In this document: in pieces, positions 1 to 6,592 of the stretch
Numbering within the stretch: position 1 is the first letter of the stretch
Layout of the letters: each line of letters opens with the position of its first letter
Source of the DNA: an uncultured Corynebacterium sp.
Lineage (GTDB): Bacteria; Actinomycetota; Actinomycetes; Mycobacteriales; Mycobacteriaceae
Reading direction: 5' to 3'
NCBI GenBank assembly: GCA_915275065.1
Contig: CAJZGD010000010.1
Coordinates: forward strand, 1-19,252
Length of the DNA: 19,252 nucleotides
Program-made: the position numbers and the translations under genes
The notes under the pieces: model-generated
Seen by the model: only the letters and a program-made list of their open reading frames with translations
The model's database searches: none
What the model was told of the DNA's origin: nothing

Positions 1-732
1 CTCCCCGCCGACTACCGGGCGTTTCTCCTGGATGATACCAACGAGGACAAATTCACGGGTGATTACCTGCTGCTTGACAGCATGATCTGCGAATTTTTCC
101 TCGACCCCGGCGCGTACACTCGTGAAGATCCCGATTGGACCCAGGATTTTCCATTCACCCCGGAGAACCCGCTGATCGCGGACGTGCCCGAATCGTTCTA
201 TACGCGGCTGGATAATGCCACCACGGCTGCGGAGTATGATGCGATCACCGAGGAACAGATCGACTATCTGCAAAAGAATTTCGATGAGCCGGCATTGCGG
301 GGAATGGCGTTTCTCTCTGACGATGGTTGCAATATTTACACCGCCATTATTTTGCGTGGACCTGCCAGGGGCCAAATCTGGCGGCATGAAATCACCATGG
401 ATAATGCTGATGTACGGCCCTATTGGCATCCCTTCACCAAGGAGCTGCTCACGTTCAATGATTGGCGGTATTTCGAGCAGCACCGTTATCTGTTGACCAT
501 TGATGGGCGAGACGATGCCCAAACGTATTCGATCATGAACGACCGGTATGGGTTTTGGGCGATGAAACGCATGATCGTGGACGGCACGTTGACTGGTCTC
601 GCGGCGGAAGACGTCGACAAGCTCAAGCAGCCCACGGACATTCCGCAAGCCGCCATGTTCCTCGACCCGCGCCGAAACGAATGGTATCCGGTGCGGGATG
701 CCACGGTGTTTCAGGTGAGTTATGCGGCTTGA
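1..732 (+). CDS. SUKH (SMI1/KNR4) family immunity protein, 5'-partial
   Basis: The reading frame is open from the first base of the window, so the true start lies to the left; 243 codons plus a TGA stop are visible. The first visible residues, LPADYRAFLL, match the conserved start of SMI1/KNR4 (SUKH) domains. About 120 residues further on, GCNIYTAIILRGPARGQIW has the SUKH pattern of a small strand pair followed by a G-x-x-x-G-x-[IV]-W segment, and LLTFNDWRYFEQH fits the C-terminal helix. SUKH proteins are known mainly as antidotes to nuclease and other toxins of polymorphic toxin systems. They act in the cytosol by binding the toxin domain. The last 65 or so residues extend past the usual domain. 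The gene ends within the 3' end of the convergent glycosylase gene (13-bp overlap). The cognate toxin would be expected upstream, outside the window. Family call good; partner unknown. Confidence 0.8.
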   Translation, partial: LPADYRAFLLDDTNEDKFTGDYLLLDSMICEFFLDPGAYTREDPDWTQDFPFTPENPLIADVPESFYTRLDNATTAAEYDAITEEQIDYLQKNFDEPALRGMAFLSDDGCNIYTAIILRGPARGQIWRHEITMDNADVRPYWHPFTKELLTFNDWRYFEQHRYLLTIDGRDDAQTYSIMNDRYGFWAMKRMIVDGTLTGLAAEDVDKLKQPTDIPQAAMFLDPRRNEWYPVRDATVFQVSYAA

Positions 733-1571
733 TCTCCCCAGTTGGCGAGCACCATCGTCGTATAGCTACTGAGGTTATCGCCTGCTTGTCGACGCCATTC
801 GTCGGCGAACCTGTGCCGGTCGGCGGGCCAGTCGTTGGCGCTGAGTTCCCGCACCCGGGAGAAAATTGTGCGGTCGTCGAGCGGATAGTAGGAGAAATCA
901 TTGGTCACGTCGCACACGACCACGCCGGCGGTCCAGGGGCCTACGCGGGGGATCATGAGGAGGTCGTGGAAAAGCTCTTCGTGGGAGACGGTTTGCAGGT
1001 CAATGTCGGTGTTCAGGCACCATGCGGCGGCAGCCTTCAGGGCGGATTTGAAGAAGAACAAGCCCAGGCGGTTGAGTTGGGCATCGGTCGCGTCCAGCAT
1101 ACGCTGCGGGGTGGGCATGAGGTAGTAGGTACCACCATCGTGGGTGACTTTTTCGCCCATGTGCTCCCGGAGTTTCTTAATAGAGTGCTGTGCCTTTCCC
1201 GCCTGCACCGCGTGGCGGAGGATCGTCACCGCCAGGGAATCCCACAGGGTGGGGGTGGCTATTCTGATCAGCCGGTAGTCTTCCTTGTTGGCGACTCGTT
1301 TGCTGAAGTCGATGCCCAGGTCACGCTGCGCGCCCTCGACCAGTTTCGGGCCAAGCACCGCACAGTTGACATGGAGGGCCTCATCCCCATCGGTTATGTG
1401 GGTGACGTGAATGTCATCGTTGCCGCCTTCGGCGTACCACATGCCCCCGTTGGCGGAAAACACTCTAGCGGCGTGGTCGCCGTCCCGGTTCCAGGAGTTA
1501 TTGTCCGTGAGCAGGGTTCCCCCCGTTTTGAACGACCGGCTGATACGAATGGGACTATTAGTTATGCTCAT
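720..1571 (-). CDS. HhH-GPD (AlkA-like) DNA glycosylase
   Basis: A 283-residue protein with the helix-hairpin-helix/GPD fold in its C-terminal two thirds. The hairpin is LLMIPRVGPWTAGVVVCD (about residues 204-221), close to the AlkA signature L-P-G-[IV]-G-x-W-T-A. The catalytic aspartate is expected in YYPLDD (D232 or D233). There is no lysine in the hairpin and no C-terminal cysteine cluster, which argues for a monofunctional base-excision enzyme removing alkylated or otherwise damaged bases rather than an Nth/MutY-type lyase. The first 105 residues are diverged and do not clearly match the AlkA N-terminal domain. ATG is preceded by AAAGGAG at 1577-1583, which fixes the start. A -10-like TATACT lies at 1610-1615 but I see no good -35. 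The 3' end overlaps the convergent SUKH gene by 13 bp. The exact substrate cannot be told. Confidence 0.75.
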   Translation of the reverse strand: MSITNSPIRISRSFKTGGTLLTDNNSWNRDGDHAARVFSANGGMWYAEGGNDDIHVTHITDGDEALHVNCAVLGPKLVEGAQRDLGIDFSKRVANKEDYRLIRIATPTLWDSLAVTILRHAVQAGKAQHSIKKLREHMGEKVTHDGGTYYLMPTPQRMLDATDAQLNRLGLFFFKSALKAAAAWCLNTDIDLQTVSHEELFHDLLMIPRVGPWTAGVVVCDVTNDFSYYPLDDRTIFSRVRELSANDWPADRHRFADEWRRQAGDNLSSYTTMVLANWGDQAA

Positions 1572-1707
1572 GGGAACTCCTTTGACTTATCGAGGCAGAC
1601 GATATCGTCAGTATAGAACGATCCAGGTCAGGGCTGGTTTTCAGGTGCCCCCGTTGCTGTCGCGCTTATAACGAAGCCACCCGTATGGATCATTGCAAGC
1701 AATTTTA

Positions 1708-2838
1708 CTACCCCCATTTTTCTGCTAAAACGTTCACGGCATCAATGAAAATGTCCGGTTTTTCGGAGTGAATATCGTGCCCGCTTTCCACGTTGTCGAT
1801 GAGCACGCGGTGTTGTTCCGGCAGGAGCGAGTACACGCGTTGGGCATCTTTGTCGTCCATGGCGGAAAGCAGCACCCCATTGTCGTCGTAGTAGCCGCCG
1901 ATCTTGGCGTCGGGGCCCACATGGAGCAGCACGGAGGGGCAGGTGACCGCGCGCAGGGTTTCTGCCTGGTCGAAGCCCGCAAACCAGGAGTAATCGTAGA
2001 AGGCGTCCCCGAAGCGCAGGTCGTAGCTGCCGGTGCCGTCCTGCATGTTGGCGGTGAGGTCGTAGATTTCGTTGATTTTCCACCCGGGCGGGTAATACCA
2101 AACCCGCGGTATTTCATGCGGCTTTGTATCCAGGCGTTTCAGGGCGGGCTTTCTGACCAGGTTGTCAAAGTTTTTCTCCCCGAACAGGTGGGCAAGGTAG
2201 GTGTGTTCCAGCGAATAGCGGGTGAAGTTTGGTTCGCCGCTGCCAAGAAAATCATGCATGTCTTTGAAGCCGTGGCCGGCGAAGGTTTTGGGTGCCCGGC
2301 CGGGTTCCGTCGAAAAGAATGGCGCGTCCTCGATGACCAGGCCACGAACCATGTCGGGTGCGGTGGCCGCCACGAGCGTCGCAAGGAGGCCGCCGGAGGA
2401 ATGGCCGGAAATCACAACCGGGTCTTTCACAACGTTATTGATAAACCACACAATGTCGTCGCTGTTTGCCCGCGCGGTGTATTTTTTCGGGTCCTTGCTG
2501 GAACCGCCATGCCCATAGCAATCCACCGCGAACACATGATGGCGGCTAGATAGTTCGGTGAGTACCGGCGAGTAGTCTTGCCACGACACCTGCTGACCAT
2601 GGATGAGCAGCAGCGGAGTGCCATTATTGGGTCCCTCGCCATAATTTATCACCGACTTATCGGGCAGTACCGCTTGCTTTTCGACGAACCCCGCGTGGCG
2701 GATCTGCCGTATCCGGGCCCGATCATAGGTGAGATTATGGTAGGCGAAATAGGCGATAGCGCCAAACAGGACCAGCACTAATGCCACAAGTAATAGAAAG
2801 AGCTGCCGTCGCATCATGACTATTCGCTGGGAAAACAT
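1708..2838 (-). CDS. membrane-anchored alpha/beta hydrolase
   Basis: A 376-residue alpha/beta-hydrolase-fold protein. Residues 12-33 form one hydrophobic segment after a short basic start, so the enzyme is probably anchored in the membrane with its catalytic domain outside, or is exported. The fold is marked by LLLIHGQ (oxyanion strand, residues 76-82), the nucleophile elbow GHSSGG with Ser147, the acid candidate Asp310 in VGPDA, and the catalytic His354 in ESGHDIHSEKPD. The full triad appears intact. Substrate (ester, lactone or haloalkane-type) cannot be deduced. The start chosen is the ATG at 2838 because AAGGAG (2846-2851) sits 7 nt before it; an ATG 12 codons upstream in the same frame has no ribosome binding site and would add a basic leader across the inverted repeat. 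An inverted repeat overlapping a promoter candidate lies upstream. Confidence 0.8.
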   Translation of the reverse strand: MFSQRIVMMRRQLFLLLVALVLVLFGAIAYFAYHNLTYDRARIRQIRHAGFVEKQAVLPDKSVINYGEGPNNGTPLLLIHGQQVSWQDYSPVLTELSSRHHVFAVDCYGHGGSSKDPKKYTARANSDDIVWFINNVVKDPVVISGHSSGGLLATLVAATAPDMVRGLVIEDAPFFSTEPGRAPKTFAGHGFKDMHDFLGSGEPNFTRYSLEHTYLAHLFGEKNFDNLVRKPALKRLDTKPHEIPRVWYYPPGWKINEIYDLTANMQDGTGSYDLRFGDAFYDYSWFAGFDQAETLRAVTCPSVLLHVGPDAKIGGYYDDNGVLLSAMDDKDAQRVYSLLPEQHRVLIDNVESGHDIHSEKPDIFIDAVNVLAEKWG

Positions 2839-2857
2839 TCCATGGCTCCTTAAACTA

Positions 2858-2901
2858 CGGGATCTATTTTTCATTAATAGTGATCCCGTTCATGATTTCA
2901 G
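2858..2901 (-). promoter_or_regulatory. promoter with overlapping inverted repeat (operator candidate) for the hydrolase
   Basis: Read on the minus strand, CTGAAA (2896-2901) and TATTAA (2874-2879) are 16 bp apart and resemble -35 and -10 boxes. An inverted repeat CGGGATC (2858-2864) / GATCCCG (2882-2888), with inner TATT/AATA also complementary, has one arm in the spacer and the other just after the -10 box, about 7 nt before the ribosome binding site. The repeat is seen directly; a role as repressor operator is inferred. Confidence 0.35.
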
Positions 2902-2936
2902 CCTATGTCAGATACACCAGCTCCACCCTTTTATTA

Positions 2937-2961
2937 CCCGCATCGTAGGGGAAAATGCGGG
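2937..2961 (-). terminator. hairpin after the Imm5-like gene, weak terminator candidate
   Basis: CCCGCAT (2937-2943) pairs perfectly with ATGCGGG (2955-2961) around an 11-nt loop, immediately after the stop of the minus-strand gene at 2967. There is no run of U on either side, so a factor-independent terminator is uncertain; an mRNA 3'-end stabilising hairpin is equally possible. Confidence 0.3.
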
Positions 2962-2966
2962 GTGTT

Positions 2967-3434
2967 CTATTGTGCCGACAGCAGGGTGATTTGGTGTTCC
3001 CGCTCGGCACGAACCGCCGCCATGTCCCCCGGTTTTTGGGTGTTAATGAGAGTCACCGCGAAGTCTGTTGCCCACAATCCATGATATTTTACGTGTGGGC
3101 TGGCCGTTATTTGGGCCATGGTGCGCAGAAACCGCACCGCTACTGGGTCGGTTGTTTCCTTGGCGAGCCGACCGATGCGGAAGCTACAGTTGCGGGCCTC
3201 ATGGTAGTTTGCCTCGCCAGCCAACCACCGCTGCATGCCAACATCGGCAGCCGCAATATCCTCATGGTAGGGGTAGGGGAAACCCGCAACATCGTGGAGA
3301 TGACGGCCGTAATCGCGGCAAAACTGGACGATCTGCTGGTGGGTTTTTGCGTCATAGATTTCAATGAACCGGTTTCGCAGCTTCTCATCGTCAGCGATGC
3401 GCCCCAATGGCCGCTGGTAGGCGTAAATATCCAT
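2967..3434 (-). CDS. putative immunity protein, Imm5-like
   Basis: A 155-residue, predominantly helical soluble protein. Near its end, residues 99-149 run AVRFLRTMAQITASPHVKYH, then ATDFAVTLINTQ, and EREHQI. This order resembles the helical Imm5-like immunity family, where a conserved A-x-x-A/H-V-x-x-H helix is followed by a closing E-R-x-x-Q motif; the match is by eye and partial. If right, the protein neutralises a polymorphic toxin in the cytosol. ATG at 3434 is chosen because GGGGAG lies 6-7 nt before it; an upstream in-frame TTG at 3467 would fall inside the tRNA-downstream hairpin. It lies directly behind tRNA-Lys on the same strand and could receive read-through transcription from it. 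No toxin gene is adjacent, so it may be an orphan antidote. Confidence 0.5.
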   Translation of the reverse strand: MDIYAYQRPLGRIADDEKLRNRFIEIYDAKTHQQIVQFCRDYGRHLHDVAGFPYPYHEDIAAADVGMQRWLAGEANYHEARNCSFRIGRLAKETTDPVAVRFLRTMAQITASPHVKYHGLWATDFAVTLINTQKPGDMAAVRAEREHQITLLSAQ

Positions 3435-3458
3435 CTCATTCTCCCCTCGTACACTCAA

Positions 3459-3490
3459 AACCCCCACCCAAAAGTTTGTGGGTGAGGGTT
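3459..3490 (-). terminator. terminator-like hairpin after tRNA-Lys
   Basis: AACCCCCACCCA (3459-3470) pairs with TGGGTGAGGGTT (3479-3490) with one mismatch in 12 and an 8-nt loop. It begins 8 bp past the tRNA 3' end. Read on the minus strand the stem is followed by TTGAG, a poor U-tract (GGTTTTG), so termination or 3' processing may be partial. Confidence 0.5.
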
Positions 3491-3497
3491 ATTATTG

Positions 3498-3570
3498 TGG
3501 GCCCTGTGGGGTTCGAACCCACGACCTGCGGATTAAAAGTCCGTAGCTCTACCAACTGAGCTAAAGGCCC
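3498..3570 (-). tRNA. tRNA-Lys(UUU)
   Basis: Read on the minus strand a complete 73-nt tRNA folds: acceptor GGGCCTT pairs with AGGGCCC (one G-T pair), D-arm GCTCAGTTGGTAGAGC, anticodon loop CTTTTAA giving anticodon TTT (lysine), and T-arm GTGGGTTCGAACCCCAC with the invariant TTCGA. The discriminator base is A and CCA is not encoded. The outermost pair of the anticodon stem is A-C. No repeat of the tRNA 3' end was noticed nearby, so there is no sign of an integrated element. Confidence 0.95.
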
Positions 3571-3601
3571 CCGTCGTAATCTGTGTTGACGACAGTAGAA
3601 A

Positions 3602-3630
3602 ATTGTAGCTTATCCCGCACCATTTGGGAA
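3602..3630 (-). promoter_or_regulatory. promoter of tRNA-Lys
   Basis: On the minus strand TTCCCA (3625-3630) and TACAAT (3602-3607) are exactly 17 bp apart, placing transcription start near 3595, about 25 nt before the mature tRNA 5' end. The -35 box is half of a short inverted repeat TTGGGA/TCCCAA (3624-3637). Confidence 0.5.
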
Positions 3631-3641
3631 ATCCCAAGCTC

Positions 3642-3666
3642 AAACCCATTATAATGGTGGTTTTTT
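3642..3666. terminator. hairpin with T-run at end of the EspI operon
   Basis: AAACC / GGTTT enclose a perfect 12-bp palindrome CCATTATAATGG (3646-3657). The plus-strand copy is followed by six T (3661-3666), the minus-strand copy by only GGGTTTGAG. It sits at the stop codon of the last operon gene, between the operon and the tRNA promoter. As a plus-strand terminator it would stop antisense transcription; as a minus-strand terminator it would be weak. Confidence 0.4.
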
Positions 3667-3931
3667 AAAACATTTGCATGAGTTTGGCTCCACCAATGCA
3701 TGCCACGATGGAAATGCCGGCAATGATCGCCGAGGCGTACAAAATCATGGGCGACCGAGGCTTCATGACCGGCTCGTACTTGCCGAACCGCAGCGCGGTA
3801 ATGGCAAGATTCATGCGCAGCTTATGCGCCTGCACCGCGGCCCGATGGTCGCGTTTCGGCTGCTGATCGGCGGTTTTCCGACCATTCTTCGCCGGGGTGG
3901 CCGGGCCACCGGGAATGTTGGGGATGGTCAT
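3665..3931 (-). CDS. small single-span membrane protein, last gene of EspI operon
   Basis: An 88-residue protein not matched to a named family. Residues 1-37 are polar, basic and Pro/Lys-rich. A charged stretch follows, and residues 61-81 (PMILYASAIIAGISIVACIG) make one clear membrane segment ending with a short tail, so it looks like a tail-anchored protein with a cytosolic N-terminus, or a small bitopic protein. ATG is preceded by AGGAGAACC, a good ribosome binding site. It starts 10 bp after the stop of the lipoprotein gene, so it is almost certainly co-transcribed with it and with the ATPase upstream. Its place suggests a membrane partner of that group; the function is unknown. Confidence 0.65.
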   Translation of the reverse strand: MTIPNIPGGPATPAKNGRKTADQQPKRDHRAAVQAHKLRMNLAITALRFGKYEPVMKPRSPMILYASAIIAGISIVACIGGAKLMQMF

Positions 3932-3941
3932 GGTTCTCCTA

Positions 3942-4268
3942 TCAGAAGCCGCGCGGCAGCGGAATAGTAATGGCGGGTTGGGGCGGTGGTGCGGGGGCCG
4001 GCGCTGGTGGTGGCGGCTCCGGGGTGGGCGCCACGGTTTGCGTCACCGTCACCGGCGGCTGCGACGGCACAGGGGCGGGCGCTGGCTGTGGCGCGGGCTC
4101 GGGTTTCTTCTCCGTCGAGGGCGGCGGCGTATACGATTGCGGTAATTCCGGCAACCTACCCAAGGGCGGAATGACCTGCTCCACGGGTTTTTCCTTCGCC
4201 GACCCGGGTTCGCCACAGCCCGCCAACAGCCCACACAGGGCCACCAATAAAACGAGTCTTTTCATCAT
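3942..4268 (-). CDS. proline-rich lipoprotein
   Basis: A 108-residue exported lipoprotein. MMKRLVLLVALCGLLAGC is a typical signal peptide with lipobox LAGC and Cys18 as the lipid-modified residue. The rest is extended and Pro/Ala/Gln-rich (about residues 47-100, PAPAP and PEPPPP runs), ending ITIPLPRGF, and looks like a cell-wall-spanning stalk rather than an enzyme. The start codon overlaps the stop codon of the upstream transglycosylase-like gene (ATGA, 4265-4268), indicating translational coupling; two adjacent ATG codons make the exact start ambiguous by one residue. Longer in-frame extensions to 4382 run through the upstream gene and are rejected. A structural role beside the other lipoprotein is inferred from position only. 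Confidence 0.75.
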   Translation of the reverse strand: MMKRLVLLVALCGLLAGCGEPGSAKEKPVEQVIPPLGRLPELPQSYTPPPSTEKKPEPAPQPAPAPVPSQPPVTVTQTVAPTPEPPPPAPAPAPPPQPAITIPLPRGF

Positions 4269-4906
4269 CGGGAATACTTCTTTGCGATCGCATGAACATG
4301 CTTGACGAACTCTGGATTCGCATTGATCTGTTGCACACCATTGGCCCACCCGTCGGGGGTGCCTGGGTCGCCCACGGAGCATAAAAACCCGGCCAGCGTC
4401 AGCGACGCATCATTAATATTATCCGGGTTCGGTTTCGCATCGGTTTCGACAGCAGCGTTAAACTGCTCCCATCTACTAGGCATGATCTGCAACGGGCCAA
4501 TGGGAATGTCCTTCGTGGGGTCGCCGTCGAAATAGCCGGCGTCGGTGTCGGCAACCTCCTGCGGGTGCGCGGGATCAAACAGGTTCAATCCGCGCAGCGG
4601 GACAGTCGTGGTGCCGCCGTCATCAAGCCGGGAATCATTCGCACGCCCATGATTACTCAACGACTCCCCCAACGCCGCCAACGTCGGCCAACCCAGGTTA
4701 CAGTTCTTTTGCTTTGCGACGGCCCACGCCGCGTAAGCATAGGCCCGCAGCGCCGTTTCGGGAATATCGTAAGGGCCGGAACGCTTATGGGACCAGTCCT
4801 GCACCTGCTCAATCTGCCGGTGGGTGGGCGGCAACGGCGGCTCCAACCGATCCACACAGGCGGTCGTCGTCAAGCAACAACAAACCACAATAGCGATGCG
4901 TTTCAT
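4265..4906 (-). CDS. lytic-transglycosylase-like lipoprotein, probably catalytically altered
   Basis: A 213-residue protein. The N-terminus MKRIAIVVCCCLTTTAC is a lipoprotein-type signal with Cys17, although Thr at -3 is atypical. The rest follows the actinobacterial SLT/MltB-like transglycosylase pattern: DIPETALRAYAYAA (residues 47-60), CNLGWPTLAALGESLSNHGR (69-88) and IPIGPLQIMPSRW (134-146), the latter equal to the usual G-P-M-Q-F-x-P-S-x-W. In related proteins the catalytic Glu directly precedes S-x-H-[GA]; here that place is Leu83 and the only Glu is two residues earlier (Glu81). It may therefore bind rather than cleave peptidoglycan. ATG at 4906 overlaps the stop of the ATPase gene (ATGA, 4903-4906); an upstream in-frame ATG at 4936 is rejected because it would precede the signal peptide with a charged leader. 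Confidence 0.8.
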   Translation of the reverse strand: MKRIAIVVCCCLTTTACVDRLEPPLPPTHRQIEQVQDWSHKRSGPYDIPETALRAYAYAAWAVAKQKNCNLGWPTLAALGESLSNHGRANDSRLDDGGTTTVPLRGLNLFDPAHPQEVADTDAGYFDGDPTKDIPIGPLQIMPSRWEQFNAAVETDAKPNPDNINDASLTLAGFLCSVGDPGTPDGWANGVQQINANPEFVKHVHAIAKKYSR

Positions 4907-6483
4907 CCCTGCTCGCCTGACGAGTGTCGATGCCACCGGTCGAAATCCTCCGCCACAATAGCCGCAAGCTCCTTATAGGCCCGCATGGTGCTTTTCGAAA
5001 TGAGATCCAAATCCACAACCGCACCCTCGGATAAATGCCGGTCGAACGGTATCACCTGCACCGCCCGGGTCCGCGACCGGAAATGGCTAATGAGCTGGTC
5101 CATGTCGATCGTTGCCTGCCCCGGGTGCGCGCCGGAAATCACCACCACGGAATTCGCCGCCAACTGCTCATAGCCGTGCAGATTCAACCAATCCAACGTC
5201 GCCGAAGCCGATTGCGCACCATCAAGCGCGGGGGAGCTGACCAGAATCAACGTGTTCGCCAAATCCAACACCCCGGCCATGGCCGAATGCATCAGTCCGG
5301 TGCCGCAATCCGTGAGAATCACATTATAGTGGTGCTGTAAAATATCAATAGCCCGCCGATAATCCATTTCGCTAAAACTTTCGGAAAACGCCGGGTCGCG
5401 TTCCGAACCAATCACCTCCAGGCGGGACTTCGCCTGCGTGGTATACGACCGCACCTGCGGGTACCGCGACGTGTCCGATGCCGCCAATAAATCCCGAATG
5501 GTAGACGGGCCCGGCGCGGCCACACGCTGCGCTAATGTCCCAAGGTCGGGGTTGGCGTCGATGGCGATGACCCGGTCGCCGCGCAGGGTGGCGAACACGC
5601 CACCCAGGGCGACCGTGGTGGTGGTTTTCCCCACACCACCCTTGAGGGACATGACGGCAATGCGGTAGTCGCCTCGCAAGGGTGTTTGGATTCGTTGTAA
5701 TAGTTCATCCGCCCTGGCGTTGCGGGCGGAGTCCCCTGGGTTGATGTAGCCGCCGGTCATGCCGTGAACGAATTTCCGCCAGCCACCCTTGGGGGCGCGC
5801 TTCACCGGGTTGACGATGACCGACTGGTTGAGCGCGTTCGGTGGGGTGAGGTCATATTGGCCGGGGCTGGAATGCTTGCCCACTATAGAACTGGGTGGGG
5901 GTTCCGGTGGCGGGCTGGTAGGTGTGACGGCTGGTTGTTGGTGGGTGGGTGGCCCGGTTGGGGGCTGGGGTGGTTGTTGCGGCTGCGCAGCCTGTTGCGG
6001 CTCAGCAGCATGTGACGACGGGGCCGGCGGAAGTTCGGAGGGCGGGAATGGGCCTGGTGGCAGGGGTGTCGGCTCGTATAGGTATGGCGCATCATTGCCG
6101 TAGGGGGTGCTGTGGCGGGAGCCGCGGGATTCTGGCTGCTGTTGCCGTTGTTGCGTGATTGGTGGGTCTTCCGGCTCTGGCACCGGTTTGGGCAAAGGCT
6201 CAGGTTCGGCCTCGGGTTCCGGCTGCGGCTGAGGTTGGGACTGCTGCCGCCATGTTGGCTGCGACTGCTCTGGCTGACTTGGTGCTGGTTGCGGCTGGGA
6301 TTGCTGCTGCTGTTGCTGCTGTTGTGGGGTTTCCGGCTGGGGGTTTGGTTTCGGCTGCTGCTGTGGTTGGGGTTGTTGCGGTTGGGGAGACACAGGGCCC
6401 TGTTGCGCGGGTGTGGTGTTATTCTGGCGGGCAACGCTTAACCAGGCGGGCATATTGGCATTGTTTCCGGGTTGGTCGTTCAT
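4903..6483 (-). CDS. EspI-like MinD/ParA ATPase with Pro/Gln-rich N-terminus (T7SS-associated)
   Basis: A 526-residue protein. Residues 30-200 are low-complexity Pro/Gln/Glu, including a run of eight Gln near 54-61. Residues 224-250 (PVKRAPKGGWRKFVHGMTGG) lead into a MinD/ParA ATPase: YRIAVMSLKGGVGKTTTTVA holds the deviant P-loop (KGGVGKTT, 281-288), VIAIDANPD the A' box (Asp309), and VILTDCGTGLM the Walker B region (Asp392). SSPALDGAQSASATLDWL and VIPFDRHLSEG follow mycobacterial EspI closely (from memory). EspI is an ESX-1-associated cytosolic ATPase implicated in controlling secretion when ATP is low. The protein is likely a cytosolic regulator or positioning factor for a T7SS. GGGGAG (6493-6498) stands 9 nt before ATG. 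It is the first gene of a four-gene operon. The T7SS core genes are outside the window. Confidence 0.85.
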   Translation of the reverse strand: MNDQPGNNANMPAWLSVARQNNTTPAQQGPVSPQPQQPQPQQQPKPNPQPETPQQQQQQQQSQPQPAPSQPEQSQPTWRQQSQPQPQPEPEAEPEPLPKPVPEPEDPPITQQRQQQPESRGSRHSTPYGNDAPYLYEPTPLPPGPFPPSELPPAPSSHAAEPQQAAQPQQPPQPPTGPPTHQQPAVTPTSPPPEPPPSSIVGKHSSPGQYDLTPPNALNQSVIVNPVKRAPKGGWRKFVHGMTGGYINPGDSARNARADELLQRIQTPLRGDYRIAVMSLKGGVGKTTTTVALGGVFATLRGDRVIAIDANPDLGTLAQRVAAPGPSTIRDLLAASDTSRYPQVRSYTTQAKSRLEVIGSERDPAFSESFSEMDYRRAIDILQHHYNVILTDCGTGLMHSAMAGVLDLANTLILVSSPALDGAQSASATLDWLNLHGYEQLAANSVVVISGAHPGQATIDMDQLISHFRSRTRAVQVIPFDRHLSEGAVVDLDLISKSTMRAYKELAAIVAEDFDRWHRHSSGEQG

Positions 6484-6536
6484 AAAAAGTATCTCCCCAA
6501 ATCGTGCCGTGCTGTGTCGAAGGCTAGACTCTATAT

Positions 6537-6577
6537 CCTATAGGTTGTAACTCTACTGTAACCCCATGTTCGAACAT
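6537..6577. promoter_or_regulatory. divergent control region between EspI-like and pseudo-MinD genes
   Basis: The 109 bp between the two divergent starts contain CCTATAGG (6537-6544, perfect palindrome), two TGTAAC copies exactly 11 bp apart (6546-6551 and 6557-6562) and the perfect 12-bp palindrome ATGTTCGAACAT (6566-6577), which abuts the ribosome binding site of the plus-strand gene. Several TATA-like hexamers lie at 6530-6545, but no convincing -35 partner was found for either direction. Binding by a dimeric regulator is inferred. Confidence 0.35.
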
Positions 6578-6592
6578 AAAGGAGGGTAGCTC

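Noticed and set aside
555..1616. Plus-strand open frame of about 350 codons
   Set aside because: It runs antisense to the glycosylase and over the SUKH 3' end. Its product has no recognisable domain and is Gly/Val/His-rich, as expected from reading a GC-rich gene backwards.
1692..1703. ATTGC/GCAAT inverted repeat after the hydrolase gene
   Set aside because: The loop would be only two bases, the stem is 5 bp and no U-tract follows on the relevant strand.
1768..2553. Plus-strand open frame of 261 codons
   Set aside because: It is antisense to the alpha/beta hydrolase, whose catalytic motifs are clear. No ribosome binding site or domain supports it.
3498..3570. tRNA-Lys as integration site of a mobile element
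   Set aside because: I see no integrase gene and no direct repeat of the tRNA 3' end in the window.
6150..6400. Short repeats in the EspI-like N-terminus as a possible CRISPR or tandem-repeat array
   Set aside because: The repeats are CAG/CCG-type codons for Gln and Pro without regular unit length or spacers; this is coding low complexity.
5883..6434. Ser/Asn/Arg-rich frame in the N-terminal part of the EspI-like gene
   Set aside because: It is a frame shadow of the Pro/Gln-rich low-complexity region on the same strand.
6557..6577. Possible SOS (LexA) box TGTAAC..GTTCGA
   Set aside because: The half-sites are 5 bp apart rather than 4 and the first one is a poor match. The perfect palindrome has the half-sites in the wrong order for a LexA box.
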